The position numbers and the translations under genes were made by a program. Shown in pieces: positions 7,967 to 16,608 of a DNA stretch of 64,000 bases. The stretch lies in assembly GCA_900467745.1 (NCBI GenBank), contig UBQW01000041.1, positions 1 to 64,000 of the forward strand, written 5' to 3'. Every line of letters begins with the position of its first letter. Positions within the stretch are counted from its first letter, which is position 1. The stretch comes from Hyphomicrobiales bacterium. GTDB taxonomy: Bacteria > Pseudomonadota > Alphaproteobacteria > Rhizobiales > Rhizobiaceae. The notes under the pieces were generated by a model. The model was not told where the DNA came from and did not search any database. It saw only the letters and a list, made by a program, of their open reading frames with translations.

Positions 7967-9306
7967 GTGGTCTGTTGATTGCAGCCCCGTCCTCCGGGTC
8001 GGGAAAGACGACGGTGACGCTTGGGCTCCTCAGGGCGCTTCGCAAGCGCGGGGTGGAGGTCGCGCCTGGCAAGGCGGGGCCTGACTATATCGATCCGGCC
8101 TTCCATGCTGCGGCGAGCGGTGTCGCCTGCCTCAATTTCGATCCCTGGGCGATGCGCCCCGAGCTGATCGCCGCCAACGCGACGCTGCACCGCTCCGGCG
8201 ACCGGCTGTTGGTCATCGAAGCGATGATGGGTCTCTTCGACGGGGCGGCCGACGGCAAGGGCACGGCGGCGGATTTGGCGGCGATGCTGGGGCTTTCCGT
8301 CGTGCTGGTGGTTGACGCTTCGCATATGTCGCAGTCTGTCGCGGCACTTGTGGCCGGCTTTGCCGGGTTCCGCGCCGATGTCCGCATCGCCGGCGTCATC
8401 TTGAACAAGGTTGGTGGCGATCGGCATGAGATGATGCTGCGCCAGGCGCTTGAGGCGAGCCGCATGCCTGTGATCGCGGTCGTGCGCCGCGACGCCGAGA
8501 TCGCGCTGCCGGAGCGGCATCTCGGTCTGGTGCAGGCGGGCGAGCATGAGGCGCTGGAGAAATTCGTCGAGCATGCTGCGCAGGCGGTCTCGCAGAACTG
8601 CAATTTCGATTTCCTGATGCGTGTCGCAAGACAGGGGTTCGCACGGCCCTCGACCGCCAATATCGACCGCCTGCCGCCGCTCGGCAGCCGGATCGCGGTG
8701 GCGCGCGATATCGCATTCGCCTTCTGCTATGAGCACATGCTGCTTGGCTGGCGGCGTCGCGGCGCTGATATCTCGTTTTTCTCGCCGCTTGCCGACGAGC
8801 CGCCGGAGCGCACCGCCGACGCCATCTATCTCCCCGGCGGCTATCCGGAACTGCATGCCGGACGCATTGCCGCCGCCTCGACCTTTCGCGAGAGCATGCG
8901 CCAGGCGGCCGAAGGCGGGGTGCGGATCTATGGGGAGTGCGGCGGCTACATGGTGATGGGCGACGGGCTGGTGGATGCTAGCGGCGAACGCCACGAAATG
9001 CTCGGGCTTTTGCCGCTGGTCACCAGCTATGAGGAGCGCAGGCGCCATCTCGGCTATCGGCGGGTCTACCCCATCAATGGCTCGTTCTTCACGCAGCCAA
9101 TGACCGCGCACGAGTTTCACTATTCGTCGGTGGTGTCAGAGGGCGAGGCGGATAGGCTTTTCAAGGTGACCGACGCATTGAACAACGATCTCGGCACGGC
9201 CGGCCTCCAGCGCTGGCAGGTGGCCGGGTCCTACATGCATCTCATCGACGTGGCGGCTCAGGTCAGTGGACAGGCCTCGGGTAGCGCGGGCGGACCGGCA
9301 CGATGA
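7963..9306 (+). CDS. cobB: Hydrogenobyrinate a,c-diamide synthase CobB
   Basis: CobB amidates carboxyl groups a and c of hydrogenobyrinate using glutamine and ATP. The 447-residue protein begins with a P-loop (APSSGSGKTT, residues 6-15) of the dethiobiotin-synthetase-like domain, with VEAMMGLFDG-type sequence after it. It ends in a class-I-like glutamine amidotransferase domain with the nucleophile in YGECGGYMVMG and LPGGYPEL upstream of it. The start overlaps the cobA stop as ATGA. Confidence 0.95.
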   Translation: MSGLLIAAPSSGSGKTTVTLGLLRALRKRGVEVAPGKAGPDYIDPAFHAAASGVACLNFDPWAMRPELIAANATLHRSGDRLLVIEAMMGLFDGAADGKGTAADLAAMLGLSVVLVVDASHMSQSVAALVAGFAGFRADVRIAGVILNKVGGDRHEMMLRQALEASRMPVIAVVRRDAEIALPERHLGLVQAGEHEALEKFVEHAAQAVSQNCNFDFLMRVARQGFARPSTANIDRLPPLGSRIAVARDIAFAFCYEHMLLGWRRRGADISFFSPLADEPPERTADAIYLPGGYPELHAGRIAAASTFRESMRQAAEGGVRIYGECGGYMVMGDGLVDASGERHEMLGLLPLVTSYEERRRHLGYRRVYPINGSFFTQPMTAHEFHYSSVVSEGEADRLFKVTDALNNDLGTAGLQRWQVAGSYMHLIDVAAQVSGQASGSAGGPAR

Positions 9307-10304
9307 ATGCCCCGATTATCCATGGCGGCGGCATAACGGCGGCCGCAGCGCTTTATGGTGGCAAGCCCGAGGATTGGCTCGACCTTTCAACTGGTATCAG
9401 CCCGTTTCCGGCCGTTCTGCCTGAGATCCCCATACGCGCCTGGCACCGGTTGCCGGATCAGCATCTCGTCCACGAGGCACGGGAGGCAGCGCGGGATTAC
9501 TACGGGAGCGGCAATACTCTGCCGTTGCCGGTGCCCGGCACCCAATCGGTCATTCAGCTTCTGCCGCGCTTGATTGCGGCGGGCGGGCGGGTCGCGGTCC
9601 TTGGGCCGACTTACGGTGAATATGAGCGGGCCTTCGTGATGGCCGGAGCGGCTGTCGATCGGCTTGATGGGATCGACGAGATCGGTGACCATCATGCGCT
9701 TGTTGTCATCGTCAATCCTAATAATCCCGATGGCCGGATCTACCAGCCCGAGTTGCTCCTCAATCTTGCGCGCCGGCTGGCGGCGCGGGGAGGGATTCTC
9801 GTCGTCGATGAGGCGTTCGGCGACACCGTGCCCGAGGCCAGCGTCGCCGCTCGTGTTGCTGACCACGCCAATCTCATCGTCTTTCGCTCCTTTGGCAAGT
9901 TCTTCGGTCTTGCCGGGCTGCGGCTTGGTTTTGTCATCGCGGCGCGGGAGCTTCTCGATCGGTTCGAGAGCCTGCTTGGCCCTTGGGCCGTCTCCGGGCC
10001 GGGGCTGTCGATCGCCGCCTCCCTGCTGCGCACAGATATAGAGCCGCTGCGACGTGCAATCGCTGAGCGCAGCGAGGCGATGCGCGAGGTTCTGGCCAAG
10101 GGCGGGCTTCGCATTCGTGGCGGCACCGCGCTTTTCTCGCTGGTCGAAGACGAGGCCGCGGATGCGTTGCACGCACATCTGTGCGTCCACCACATTCTGG
10201 TCCGCAAGTTCGATTATGCCCCTTCCTGGCTGCGTTTCGGCGTGACCCCGGATACCACTGGCGATCTCAGGCTCGCCGATGCCCTGATGAGCTTCAATCG
10301 ATGA
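9303..10304 (+). CDS. cobC: Threonine-phosphate decarboxylase CobC
   Basis: This PLP-dependent aminotransferase-fold enzyme supplies (R)-1-amino-2-propanol O-phosphate, the linker between corrin and nucleotide loop. The 333-residue protein begins with IHGGGITAAA and has WLDLSTGISPFP, the NPNNPDGR substrate loop and the PLP lysine region FRSFGKFFGLAGLRLGF, all characteristic of CobC/CobD decarboxylases. Both ends overlap the neighbouring cob genes by four bases, supporting coupled translation. Confidence 0.94.
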   Translation: MNAPIIHGGGITAAAALYGGKPEDWLDLSTGISPFPAVLPEIPIRAWHRLPDQHLVHEAREAARDYYGSGNTLPLPVPGTQSVIQLLPRLIAAGGRVAVLGPTYGEYERAFVMAGAAVDRLDGIDEIGDHHALVVIVNPNNPDGRIYQPELLLNLARRLAARGGILVVDEAFGDTVPEASVAARVADHANLIVFRSFGKFFGLAGLRLGFVIAARELLDRFESLLGPWAVSGPGLSIAASLLRTDIEPLRRAIAERSEAMREVLAKGGLRIRGGTALFSLVEDEAADALHAHLCVHHILVRKFDYAPSWLRFGVTPDTTGDLRLADALMSFNR

Positions 10305-11281
10305 TTTTTGAACTGAATCTTCTCGTGCTGGTGCTTGCCCTGATGCTCGACAGGATCGTTGGCGATCCGGATGTGCTGTGGGCGCGGCTGCCGCACCCGA
10401 TTGTGCTGTTCGGCAAGGCGATCTCGCGGATGGAGACTCTGTTCAACCGGACGGAACTGCCAGGCAAGAGCCGCCGTCGTAACGGCATGCTCGTCATCGC
10501 GGCCCTGCTACTGATCGCCGTCGTTGCGGGTGTCGCGCTGCATCTCTTCTTCGCGCTGTTCGGGCTTGCGGGCATCTTGCTCGAGGTGCTATGCGTCACG
10601 GTGTTCCTGGCGCAGAAGAGCCTTGCCGATCATGTCGAGGCGGTTGCCAGCGGTCTTCGGCAGGGTGGCCTCGATGGTGGGCGGAAGGCCGTGTCGATGA
10701 TTGTCGGGCGCGACCCGGAAACGCTGGACGAGCCGGCCGTCTGCCGTGCGGCGATCGAGAGCCTTGCGGAAAACTTCTCCGACGGCGTCGTGGCGCCGGC
10801 GCTGTGGTACCTGGTGTTCGGCCTGCCCGGTCTGCTTGCCTACAAGATGCTGAACACGGCGGATTCGATGATCGGCCACAAGTCGGAACGCTATGTCGAT
10901 TTCGGCTGGGCGTCGGCGAGGCTTGATGATCTCGCAAACTGGCCGGCGGCGCGGCTGTCGATCGCGCTGATCGCGGCCGGCGCGTGGCTGCGACGCGGCG
11001 GTGATGCTTGCCGCGAGGCGTTCAAGATCGCGATGCGCGACGGCGGCATGCATCGCTCGCCGAACTCCGGACGCCCGGAAGCGGCGATGGCGGGTGCGCT
11101 CAACGTGCAGCTTGCGGGGCCGCGGGTCTATTCCGGCGTCGTGGTGATGGAGCCGATGATCAACGGCGGCGGAAGAGAGACCGCCGTCATCGAGGATATC
11201 GAGAGCGCGGTTTCCGTCTTTTATGCCAGCTGCTCGGTTCTTGCCTTCGTTGCGCTGGTGATCTTCCTGTTTCTTCTGTAG
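10301..11281 (+). CDS. cobD: Cobalamin biosynthesis protein CobD (CbiB-type)
   Basis: CobD/CbiB is an integral membrane protein that attaches aminopropanol (or its phosphate) to adenosylcobyric acid. The 326-residue product has several membrane helices and the family segments LDRIVGDP, RLPHPIVLFGKAI, GRDPETLD, ESLAENFSDGVVAPALWY and PNSGRPEAAMAGAL. The ATG at 10301 overlaps the cobC stop; the frame is open further upstream, but only in antisense-like sequence. It is the last gene of the cob block. Confidence 0.95.
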   Translation: MIFELNLLVLVLALMLDRIVGDPDVLWARLPHPIVLFGKAISRMETLFNRTELPGKSRRRNGMLVIAALLLIAVVAGVALHLFFALFGLAGILLEVLCVTVFLAQKSLADHVEAVASGLRQGGLDGGRKAVSMIVGRDPETLDEPAVCRAAIESLAENFSDGVVAPALWYLVFGLPGLLAYKMLNTADSMIGHKSERYVDFGWASARLDDLANWPAARLSIALIAAGAWLRRGGDACREAFKIAMRDGGMHRSPNSGRPEAAMAGALNVQLAGPRVYSGVVVMEPMINGGGRETAVIEDIESAVSVFYASCSVLAFVALVIFLFLL

Positions 11282-11389
11282 ATCGACGCGATACTGTTAT
11301 CATATTGATTACCATGCTCCTTAAGTGGATGTAACGTCTCACTGCGTAGTCTTGTTCGTCTGTATTCATGCAGAATGAACGAGGGGACG

Positions 11390-11818
11390 ATGAGAACTAT
11401 ACTTGCAGGAGCTGCGGCGATCGTGTTGCTGCAGTTATCGGCCGTTGCTGCCGAGGCCTCGACCTTGATCGCGAAGATCAGCATTAGCTCGCAAACCATG
11501 ACGGTGACCGAGAACGGATTCGTCAAATATCGCTGGAAGGTTTCGACGGCGCGCTCCGGTTATAGGACGCCCGTCGGTTCCTGGAGCGCCAAGTGGCTGT
11601 CGCGTGACCATCGCTCGAAGAAATACGACGATGCGCCGATGCCATACGCGGTGTTCTTCAATGGCGGCTATGCCGTGCATGCGACCTTCGATCTCAAGCG
11701 TCTCGGACGCCCGGCATCGCACGGATGCATTCGCCTGCATCCCAACAATGCGGCGCAGTTTTTCGACATGACGCGGCAGGCAGGCTTGGCCAATACGCGG
11801 GTTGTCGTCACGAACTAA
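11390..11818 (+). CDS. Small L,D-transpeptidase (YkuD domain), periplasmic
   Basis: L,D-transpeptidases cross-link peptidoglycan or anchor proteins to it in the periplasm. The 142-residue product has an N-terminal signal peptide (about residues 1-22, ending AEAS) and then a YkuD domain with the catalytic HATFDLKRLGRPASHGCIRLH block. This contains the conserved His, Ser-His-Gly-Cys and Arg. The ATG at 11390 is preferred over the one at 11375 because GAGGGG precedes it at a good distance. The domain is about as small as the family gets, with no substrate-binding module. Confidence 0.88.
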   Translation: MRTILAGAAAIVLLQLSAVAAEASTLIAKISISSQTMTVTENGFVKYRWKVSTARSGYRTPVGSWSAKWLSRDHRSKKYDDAPMPYAVFFNGGYAVHATFDLKRLGRPASHGCIRLHPNNAAQFFDMTRQAGLANTRVVVTN

Positions 11819-11980
11819 GCGAGGCGAAACGTCGCGGAAACGGTTGCCGGCTGCCTTTTGGTGCATGCTGTTTAAGCAACAGTGCCTGCGCAAATTGCGC
11901 CTCGGGCTGGACGAAAGCATTGGCTTTTGAAATGGATTTGCCTATGAGGGGGAAAACTATCATTTCCAAGAGGTACAGGC

Positions 11981-12259
11981 GTGACCGCTACATTCGATAA
12001 AGTTGCCGACATCATTGCAGAAACCAGCGAGATCGATCGTGATACGATCACGCCGGAAAGCCATACGATCGACGACCTCGGTATCGACAGCCTCGACTTC
12101 CTCGATATCGTTTTCGCCATCGACAAGGAATTCGGCATCAAGATCCCGCTCGAAAAGTGGACGCAGGAAGTCAACGAGGGCAAGGTTTCCACGTCGGAGT
12201 ACTTCGTGCTGAAGAACCTCTGCGCCAAGATCGACGAACTGCGCGCCGCCAAGGCCTGA
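11981..12259 (+). CDS. acpXL: Acyl carrier protein AcpXL for very-long-chain fatty acids of lipid A
   Basis: AcpXL is the dedicated carrier on which rhizobia build the 27-hydroxyoctacosanoyl chain of lipid A. The 92-residue product has the phosphopantetheine attachment motif DDLGIDSLDFLD, with Ser at about residue 36, and is longer than the house-keeping ACP, as expected for AcpXL. It starts with GTG at 11981. A terminator-like hairpin and repeat sequence separate it from fabZXL, so it may be transcribed alone as well as with the cluster. Confidence 0.95.
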   Translation: MTATFDKVADIIAETSEIDRDTITPESHTIDDLGIDSLDFLDIVFAIDKEFGIKIPLEKWTQEVNEGKVSTSEYFVLKNLCAKIDELRAAKA

Positions 12260-12281
12260 TCGATACGCACAATTTTTTTCT

Positions 12282-12320
12282 CCGCCCTGTCGCCATTCAC
12301 CATGGCGGCCGGGCGGTTTT
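12282..12320 (+). terminator. Nested stem-loop with T-tract after acpXL
   Basis: CCGCCC (12282-12287) pairs with GGGCGG (12311-12316), and inside it CGCCAT (12291-12296) pairs with ATGGCG (12302-12307). TTTT follows at 12317. This fits an intrinsic terminator or attenuator between acpXL and the rest of the cluster. Confidence 0.6.
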
Positions 12321-12334
12321 GTTACTAAGTAGGC

Positions 12335-12445
12335 CCACAGGGTCGCGCTTTGCGAAATCGGCTCCGATTTTCGCAAGGCTCGGTCCTGTCGATTAAAAAA
12401 TGATAGAGCGTCCTTTGTGCTTCCATTCGGATGCACGGCGCTCTA
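12335..12445. repeat. Two-hairpin palindromic intergenic element between acpXL and fabZXL
   Basis: One hairpin is formed by TGCGAAATCGG and CCGATTTTCGCA around 12353-12377, with one bulged base. A second has outer arms TAGAGCG (12404-12410) and CGCTCTA (12439-12445) with further partial pairing inside. The layout resembles short palindromic repeats scattered in Rhizobium chromosomes. A genome-wide copy count would be needed to call it a family. Confidence 0.5.
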
Positions 12446-12481
12446 GCCGACGGCATGTTGCCTGTGCGGCCGGAGGATCCG

Positions 12482-12964
12482 ATGCTCCTGGAATACTTCC
12501 AGATGATCGATCGCGTCGAGGCGGTCGACCTTCAGACCAAGACACTCAAGGCACGCTCCGTCGTGCCGGCCAAGAGCCCGGTGTTCGAAGGTCATTTTCC
12601 CGGCATGCCCCTTGTTCCGGGCGTGCTTCTCATTGAAACCATGGCGCAGGCATCCGGCATGCTGGTGCTGGCGGCGACCGATTTCGCGGCCATGCCGTTC
12701 CTGATGTCGGTCGACGGTGCGAAGATGCGCACCTTCGTCGAGCCGGAGGCAGTCCTCGATATCGAGGCGTTTCTGGAGCACGACGGCTCGGGCTTCGCGG
12801 TCACCAAGGCCAAGATCACCAGCGGCGGCAAGAAGGTGTGCGACGCGCAACTGAAGCTGCGCACCATGCCTTTCAGCGAAATTCCGCTTGGTGACATCGT
12901 CAAGAAACGCGCCAGTGAAATCGGCCTGATGGATGCAATCGCTGCGCAGGGAGTGAATGGATGA
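12482..12964 (+). CDS. fabZXL: FabZ-like 3-hydroxyacyl-ACP dehydratase of the VLCFA cluster
   Basis: A hotdog-fold dehydratase for the elongation of the very long lipid A acyl chain on AcpXL. The 160-residue protein has the FabZ signature GHFPGMPLVPGVLLIETMAQ, with the catalytic His and, further on, Glu. The ATG at 12482 is chosen because GGAGG lies five bases upstream and the sequence then begins MLLEYFQMIDRV. An upstream in-frame ATG at 12431 lies within repeat sequence. It overlaps the next gene by four bases. Confidence 0.92.
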   Translation: MLLEYFQMIDRVEAVDLQTKTLKARSVVPAKSPVFEGHFPGMPLVPGVLLIETMAQASGMLVLAATDFAAMPFLMSVDGAKMRTFVEPEAVLDIEAFLEHDGSGFAVTKAKITSGGKKVCDAQLKLRTMPFSEIPLGDIVKKRASEIGLMDAIAAQGVNG

Positions 12965-14157
12965 GCAAGGCTCAGAATGATGTCGTCATCACGGGCGTCG
13001 GTATCGTAACCTGTCAGGGCGTCGGCAAGGAGCCGCATATCGCGCTGCTCAATGCTGCCGAAGCGCCGAAGACGGTCGTCGAGACCGAGAAGTTCAAGCC
13101 CTATCCGATCCATCCGCTGCCAGAAGTGGACTGGTCGCTGCAGATCGCCAAGCGCGGCGATCAGCGGCAGATGGAAAACTGGCAGCGCATCGGCGTGTTC
13201 GCGGCGGGCCTTGCGCTCGACGACGCCGGCCTGAAGGACAATGTCGAAGCCTGCGGCACGATGGATATGATCGTGGCGGCCGGCGGCGGCGAGCGCGACA
13301 TCAATGTCGACACGCTGATCGTCGATGAAGGCCTGAAGCGCAACGACCGTGAAGTTCTCTTGAACGAGAAGCTGACGACCGAGCTTCGCCCGACGCTCTT
13401 CCTGGCGCAGCTCTCCAACCTGCTGGCCGGCAATATCTCGATCGTTCACAAGGTCACCGGCTCGTCGCGCACCTTCATGGGTGAGGAATCGGCCGGCATT
13501 TCCGCCGTCGAGACCGCGTTCTACCGCATCAAGTCGGGCGAATCCTCGCATGCGCTGGTTGGCGGCGCGTTTTCGGCCGAACGTCTCGACATGGTATTGC
13601 TCTTCGAGGCGATCGGCTCGCATTCGCGCGGCGAATGGCAGCCTTTGTGGTCGCGCAAGGATGGCGGCATCACCAGCGGTTCGCTTGGCGCGTTCCTGGT
13701 GCTCGAATCGCGCGCGCATGCCGAAGCGCGCGGCGCCCATATCTATTCGACGATCTCCTCCATCGAAGGCGATCGCGGCAATCGCGGCGCCGGCAATCTC
13801 GAAAAGCGCCTTGAGCGACTGCTCGAGCCGGCCAAGGGCCTGCCGGCCGAAAGCACGGCGATCTTCTCCGGTTCATCCGGCATGCCCGAGCTCGCGTCGC
13901 GCGAAAAGGCGGTTCTGGAGCATCAGCTGCCGGACGCTGCCATCCGCGGTTTCGGCGGCGTGACCGGCCATGGGCTGGAAGCGCACTTCACCCTCGGGCT
14001 GGCGCTGGCCGCGCTTGCCATCGACGGCGAGGCCAAGGTGCCGGCATTCGACGGCGCCCATGAAAAGTCCATGAGTTCAGGCACGAAGGCCGCTGTCGTC
14101 ACGACGGTCGGGCATCAGCGTGGCGAAGGCGTCGCCGTTCTGTCGGCGGACGCGTGA
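12961..14157 (+). CDS. fabF2XL: Degenerate beta-ketoacyl-ACP synthase (FabF2XL), chain-length-factor-like
   Basis: The thiolase-fold protein of 398 residues belongs to the KAS II type by overall layout, but the active site is missing. Where ketosynthases have an Ala-Cys nucleophile elbow, this protein reads TFMGEESAGISAVETA, with Glu at 175-176 in place of Cys. The first catalytic His motif (NAHGTST) is also not present. A late GVTGHGLEAHFTLG segment resembles the GHxxxA region. It is followed 11 bp later by the intact partner FabF1XL. The pair therefore resembles the KS/chain-length-factor heterodimers of type II polyketide systems. The role in setting chain length is inference. Confidence 0.88.
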   Translation: MSKAQNDVVITGVGIVTCQGVGKEPHIALLNAAEAPKTVVETEKFKPYPIHPLPEVDWSLQIAKRGDQRQMENWQRIGVFAAGLALDDAGLKDNVEACGTMDMIVAAGGGERDINVDTLIVDEGLKRNDREVLLNEKLTTELRPTLFLAQLSNLLAGNISIVHKVTGSSRTFMGEESAGISAVETAFYRIKSGESSHALVGGAFSAERLDMVLLFEAIGSHSRGEWQPLWSRKDGGITSGSLGAFLVLESRAHAEARGAHIYSTISSIEGDRGNRGAGNLEKRLERLLEPAKGLPAESTAIFSGSSGMPELASREKAVLEHQLPDAAIRGFGGVTGHGLEAHFTLGLALAALAIDGEAKVPAFDGAHEKSMSSGTKAAVVTTVGHQRGEGVAVLSADA

Positions 14158-14168
14158 GGAGCAGGCAC

Positions 14169-15455
14169 ATGACGGATCAAGCTTACAAGGATCATCTCGG
14201 CCGCCCGATCGTGGCTGTTACCGGCGTCGGCATCATGACCTCGCTGGGGCAGGGCCTCAAGGACAACTGGTCGGCGCTGATATCGGGCAAATCCGGTATC
14301 CACGACATCAATCGCTTTCCGACGGACGGTCTTTCGACGCGCATCGCCGGCACGGTCGATTTCATCGATGTTCCGGCGCCGAACGCCGTCGAGCGTTCCT
14401 ACGCATTCGCGCGCGAGACGACGATCGAGGCGCTGGCCGATGCCGACATATCAGGCGATTTCAACGGCCCGCTGTTTCTCGCGGCACCTCCGATCGAGCC
14501 GGAATGGATCGCCCGCTTCGAACTTGGCGATCGTTCGCCGCCGCCCTCACAGCCGGGTGATGCCTACGACCGCTTCCTGACGGCGATGCGCCAGCGTCCC
14601 GATCCGGCCTTCCATGAGGCGGCGCTGTTCGGCGCCATCTCGGAGCGTCTTGCCGATCGTTTCGGCACGCGCGGTCTTCCGGTCACTCTATCGACGGCCT
14701 GTGCTTCGGGCGCGACCGCGATCCAGCTCGGCATCGAGGCGATCCGCCAGGGCCGCACAAACCGGGCGCTTGCCGTTGCGACCGACGGCTCGGTCAGCGC
14801 CGAAGCGCTGATCCGTTTCTCGTTGCTCTCGGCCCTGTCGACGCAGAACGACAATCCGACCAAGGCCTCCAAGCCGTTCAGCAAGGACCGCGACGGCTTC
14901 GTCATCGCCGAGGGTGCCGCGACGCTGGTGCTGGAATCGCTGGAGTCGGCGATCGCGCGCGGCGCAAAGGTGCTTGGGATCATGAAGGGTGCCGGCGAAA
15001 AGGCCGACAGCTTCCACCGCACCCGGTCTTCGCCCGATGGCGGCCCGGCGATCGCGACGATCCGCGCGGCACTTGCCGATGCGGGTATGGATGAAGGCGA
15101 TATCGGCTACATCAACGCGCACGGCACCTCGACGCCTGAGAACGACAAGATGGAATATGGCTCGATGCTCGCTGTCTTCGGCGACCGCATGGCCTCCATC
15201 CCGCTGTCATCCAACAAGTCGATGATCGGCCATACGCTGACGGCGGCGGGTGCCGTTGAAGCCGTGTTCTCGCTGCAGACGATGCGCACCGGCACGCTGC
15301 CGCCGACCATCAACTACACCAACCCTGATCCGGCGATCGTTCTCGACGTGGTGCCGAATGTGAAGCGGGACGCGCAGGTGAATGCCGTGCTTTCCAATTC
15401 CTTCGGCTTCGGCGGCCAGAACGCCAGCCTTGTCATGGCGCTGGAACCGGCTTAA
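14169..15455 (+). CDS. fabF1XL: Beta-ketoacyl-ACP synthase II (FabF1XL), catalytically intact
   Basis: This condensing enzyme extends acyl-AcpXL with malonyl units. The 428-residue protein keeps the complete triad: STACASGATA with Cys178, NAHGTSTPEND, and NKSMIGHTLTAAGAVE. The ATG at 14169 follows a GAGGAG ribosome-binding site, while the in-frame GTG at 14154 overlaps the end of the previous gene. It presumably pairs with the Cys-less FabF2XL encoded just upstream. Confidence 0.94.
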   Translation: MTDQAYKDHLGRPIVAVTGVGIMTSLGQGLKDNWSALISGKSGIHDINRFPTDGLSTRIAGTVDFIDVPAPNAVERSYAFARETTIEALADADISGDFNGPLFLAAPPIEPEWIARFELGDRSPPPSQPGDAYDRFLTAMRQRPDPAFHEAALFGAISERLADRFGTRGLPVTLSTACASGATAIQLGIEAIRQGRTNRALAVATDGSVSAEALIRFSLLSALSTQNDNPTKASKPFSKDRDGFVIAEGAATLVLESLESAIARGAKVLGIMKGAGEKADSFHRTRSSPDGGPAIATIRAALADAGMDEGDIGYINAHGTSTPENDKMEYGSMLAVFGDRMASIPLSSNKSMIGHTLTAAGAVEAVFSLQTMRTGTLPPTINYTNPDPAIVLDVVPNVKRDAQVNAVLSNSFGFGGQNASLVMALEPA

Positions 15456-15575
15456 GCGGTTTGCGACCATAAATTCCATTGTTGCGGCCGCGCCTGGTAA
15501 GGGCCTGCGGGACGCAGCAGCAAACATAAACCGCGCATCGGCCGTCCGGCTGGTGCGACCGCGAAGGATTTTGCC

Positions 15576-16604
15576 ATGCGCGCTCTGCAACTGATCGACG
15601 ACCGCAAGCTCGAGATCACCGATCTGCCTGAACCCGATGCGCCCGGCGCCGGCGAAGTGACGTTGCGCGTCAAGGCGGTCGCGCTCAACCATATCGACGT
15701 CTGGGGCTGGCGCGGCATGGCGTTCGCCAAGCGCAAGATGCCGCTCGTCATCGGTGCGGAAGCATCCGGCGTCGTCGAGGCAATCGGTCCCGGCGTGTCC
15801 AACGTGCTTCCGGGCCAGCTGGTCGCCGTCTACGGCGCGCGCACCTGCGGCCTCTGCCGTCCGTGCCGCGAAGGTCGCGACAATCTTTGCGAACATGTCT
15901 CGGGCGTTCACGGCTTCCATCTTGACGGTTTCGCGCAGGAGAAGGTCAACCTTCCGGCGCGCTTGCTCGTTCCGGCACCTCCCGGCGTCGATGCCGTTGG
16001 TGCGGCTGTCGCACCGGTTACCTTCGGCACCGTCGAGCACATGCTGTTCGACAACGCCAAGCTTGAGCCGGGCGAAACGATCCTCGTGCATGCCGGCGGT
16101 TCCGGCATCGGCACGGCGGCGATCCAGCTTGCGAAGAAGATCGGCTGCACGGTCATCACCACCGTTGGCTCCGACGACAAGATCGAGAAGGCCAAGGCGC
16201 TCGGCGCCGACCACGTGATCAACTACCGCACGGATCGCTTCGAGGGCGTGGTGCGCAAGCTCACCAAGAAGAAGGGCGTCGACGTCGTCTTCGAACATGT
16301 GGGCAAGGATACCTGGGCTGGTTCGATGCTCTGCCTGAAGCGCGGCGGGCGTCTCGTCACCTGCGGCTCGACGTCCGGCGTCTCCACCGACATGAACCTG
16401 ATGATGCTGTTCCAGCAGCAGCTGAAGCTGCTCGGCTCCTTCGGCTGCCGCATGGAAAACATGGCCGACGCCATGCAGAAGATGGGTCGCGGCCTCGTGC
16501 ACCCCGTCATCGATACCGAAGTCAGCTTCGACGACATCGACCGGGCGCTGGAGCGCATGGAATCGCGCCAGATCTTCGGCAAGATCATCCTGAAGATGGA
16601 TTGA
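15576..16604 (+). CDS. adh2XL: Zinc-type alcohol dehydrogenase / quinone reductase-like protein (Adh2XL)
   Basis: A medium-chain dehydrogenase/reductase of 342 residues with the GroES-like N-domain (ALNHIDVWGWRGM, GAEASGVVEAIGPGV) and a structural-zinc-type cysteine cluster CGLCRPCREGRDNLC. Its Rossmann domain includes VHAGGSGIGTAAIQLAK and TTVGSDDKIEKAKALGADHVINY. In rhizobial VLCFA clusters this position is occupied by adh2XL, thought to act as the enoyl or keto reductive step or in forming the omega-1 hydroxyl; the exact reaction is not settled. It lies 5 bp before lpxXL. Confidence 0.88.
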   Translation: MRALQLIDDRKLEITDLPEPDAPGAGEVTLRVKAVALNHIDVWGWRGMAFAKRKMPLVIGAEASGVVEAIGPGVSNVLPGQLVAVYGARTCGLCRPCREGRDNLCEHVSGVHGFHLDGFAQEKVNLPARLLVPAPPGVDAVGAAVAPVTFGTVEHMLFDNAKLEPGETILVHAGGSGIGTAAIQLAKKIGCTVITTVGSDDKIEKAKALGADHVINYRTDRFEGVVRKLTKKKGVDVVFEHVGKDTWAGSMLCLKRGGRLVTCGSTSGVSTDMNLMMLFQQQLKLLGSFGCRMENMADAMQKMGRGLVHPVIDTEVSFDDIDRALERMESRQIFGKIILKMD

Positions 16605-16608
16605 TCCG

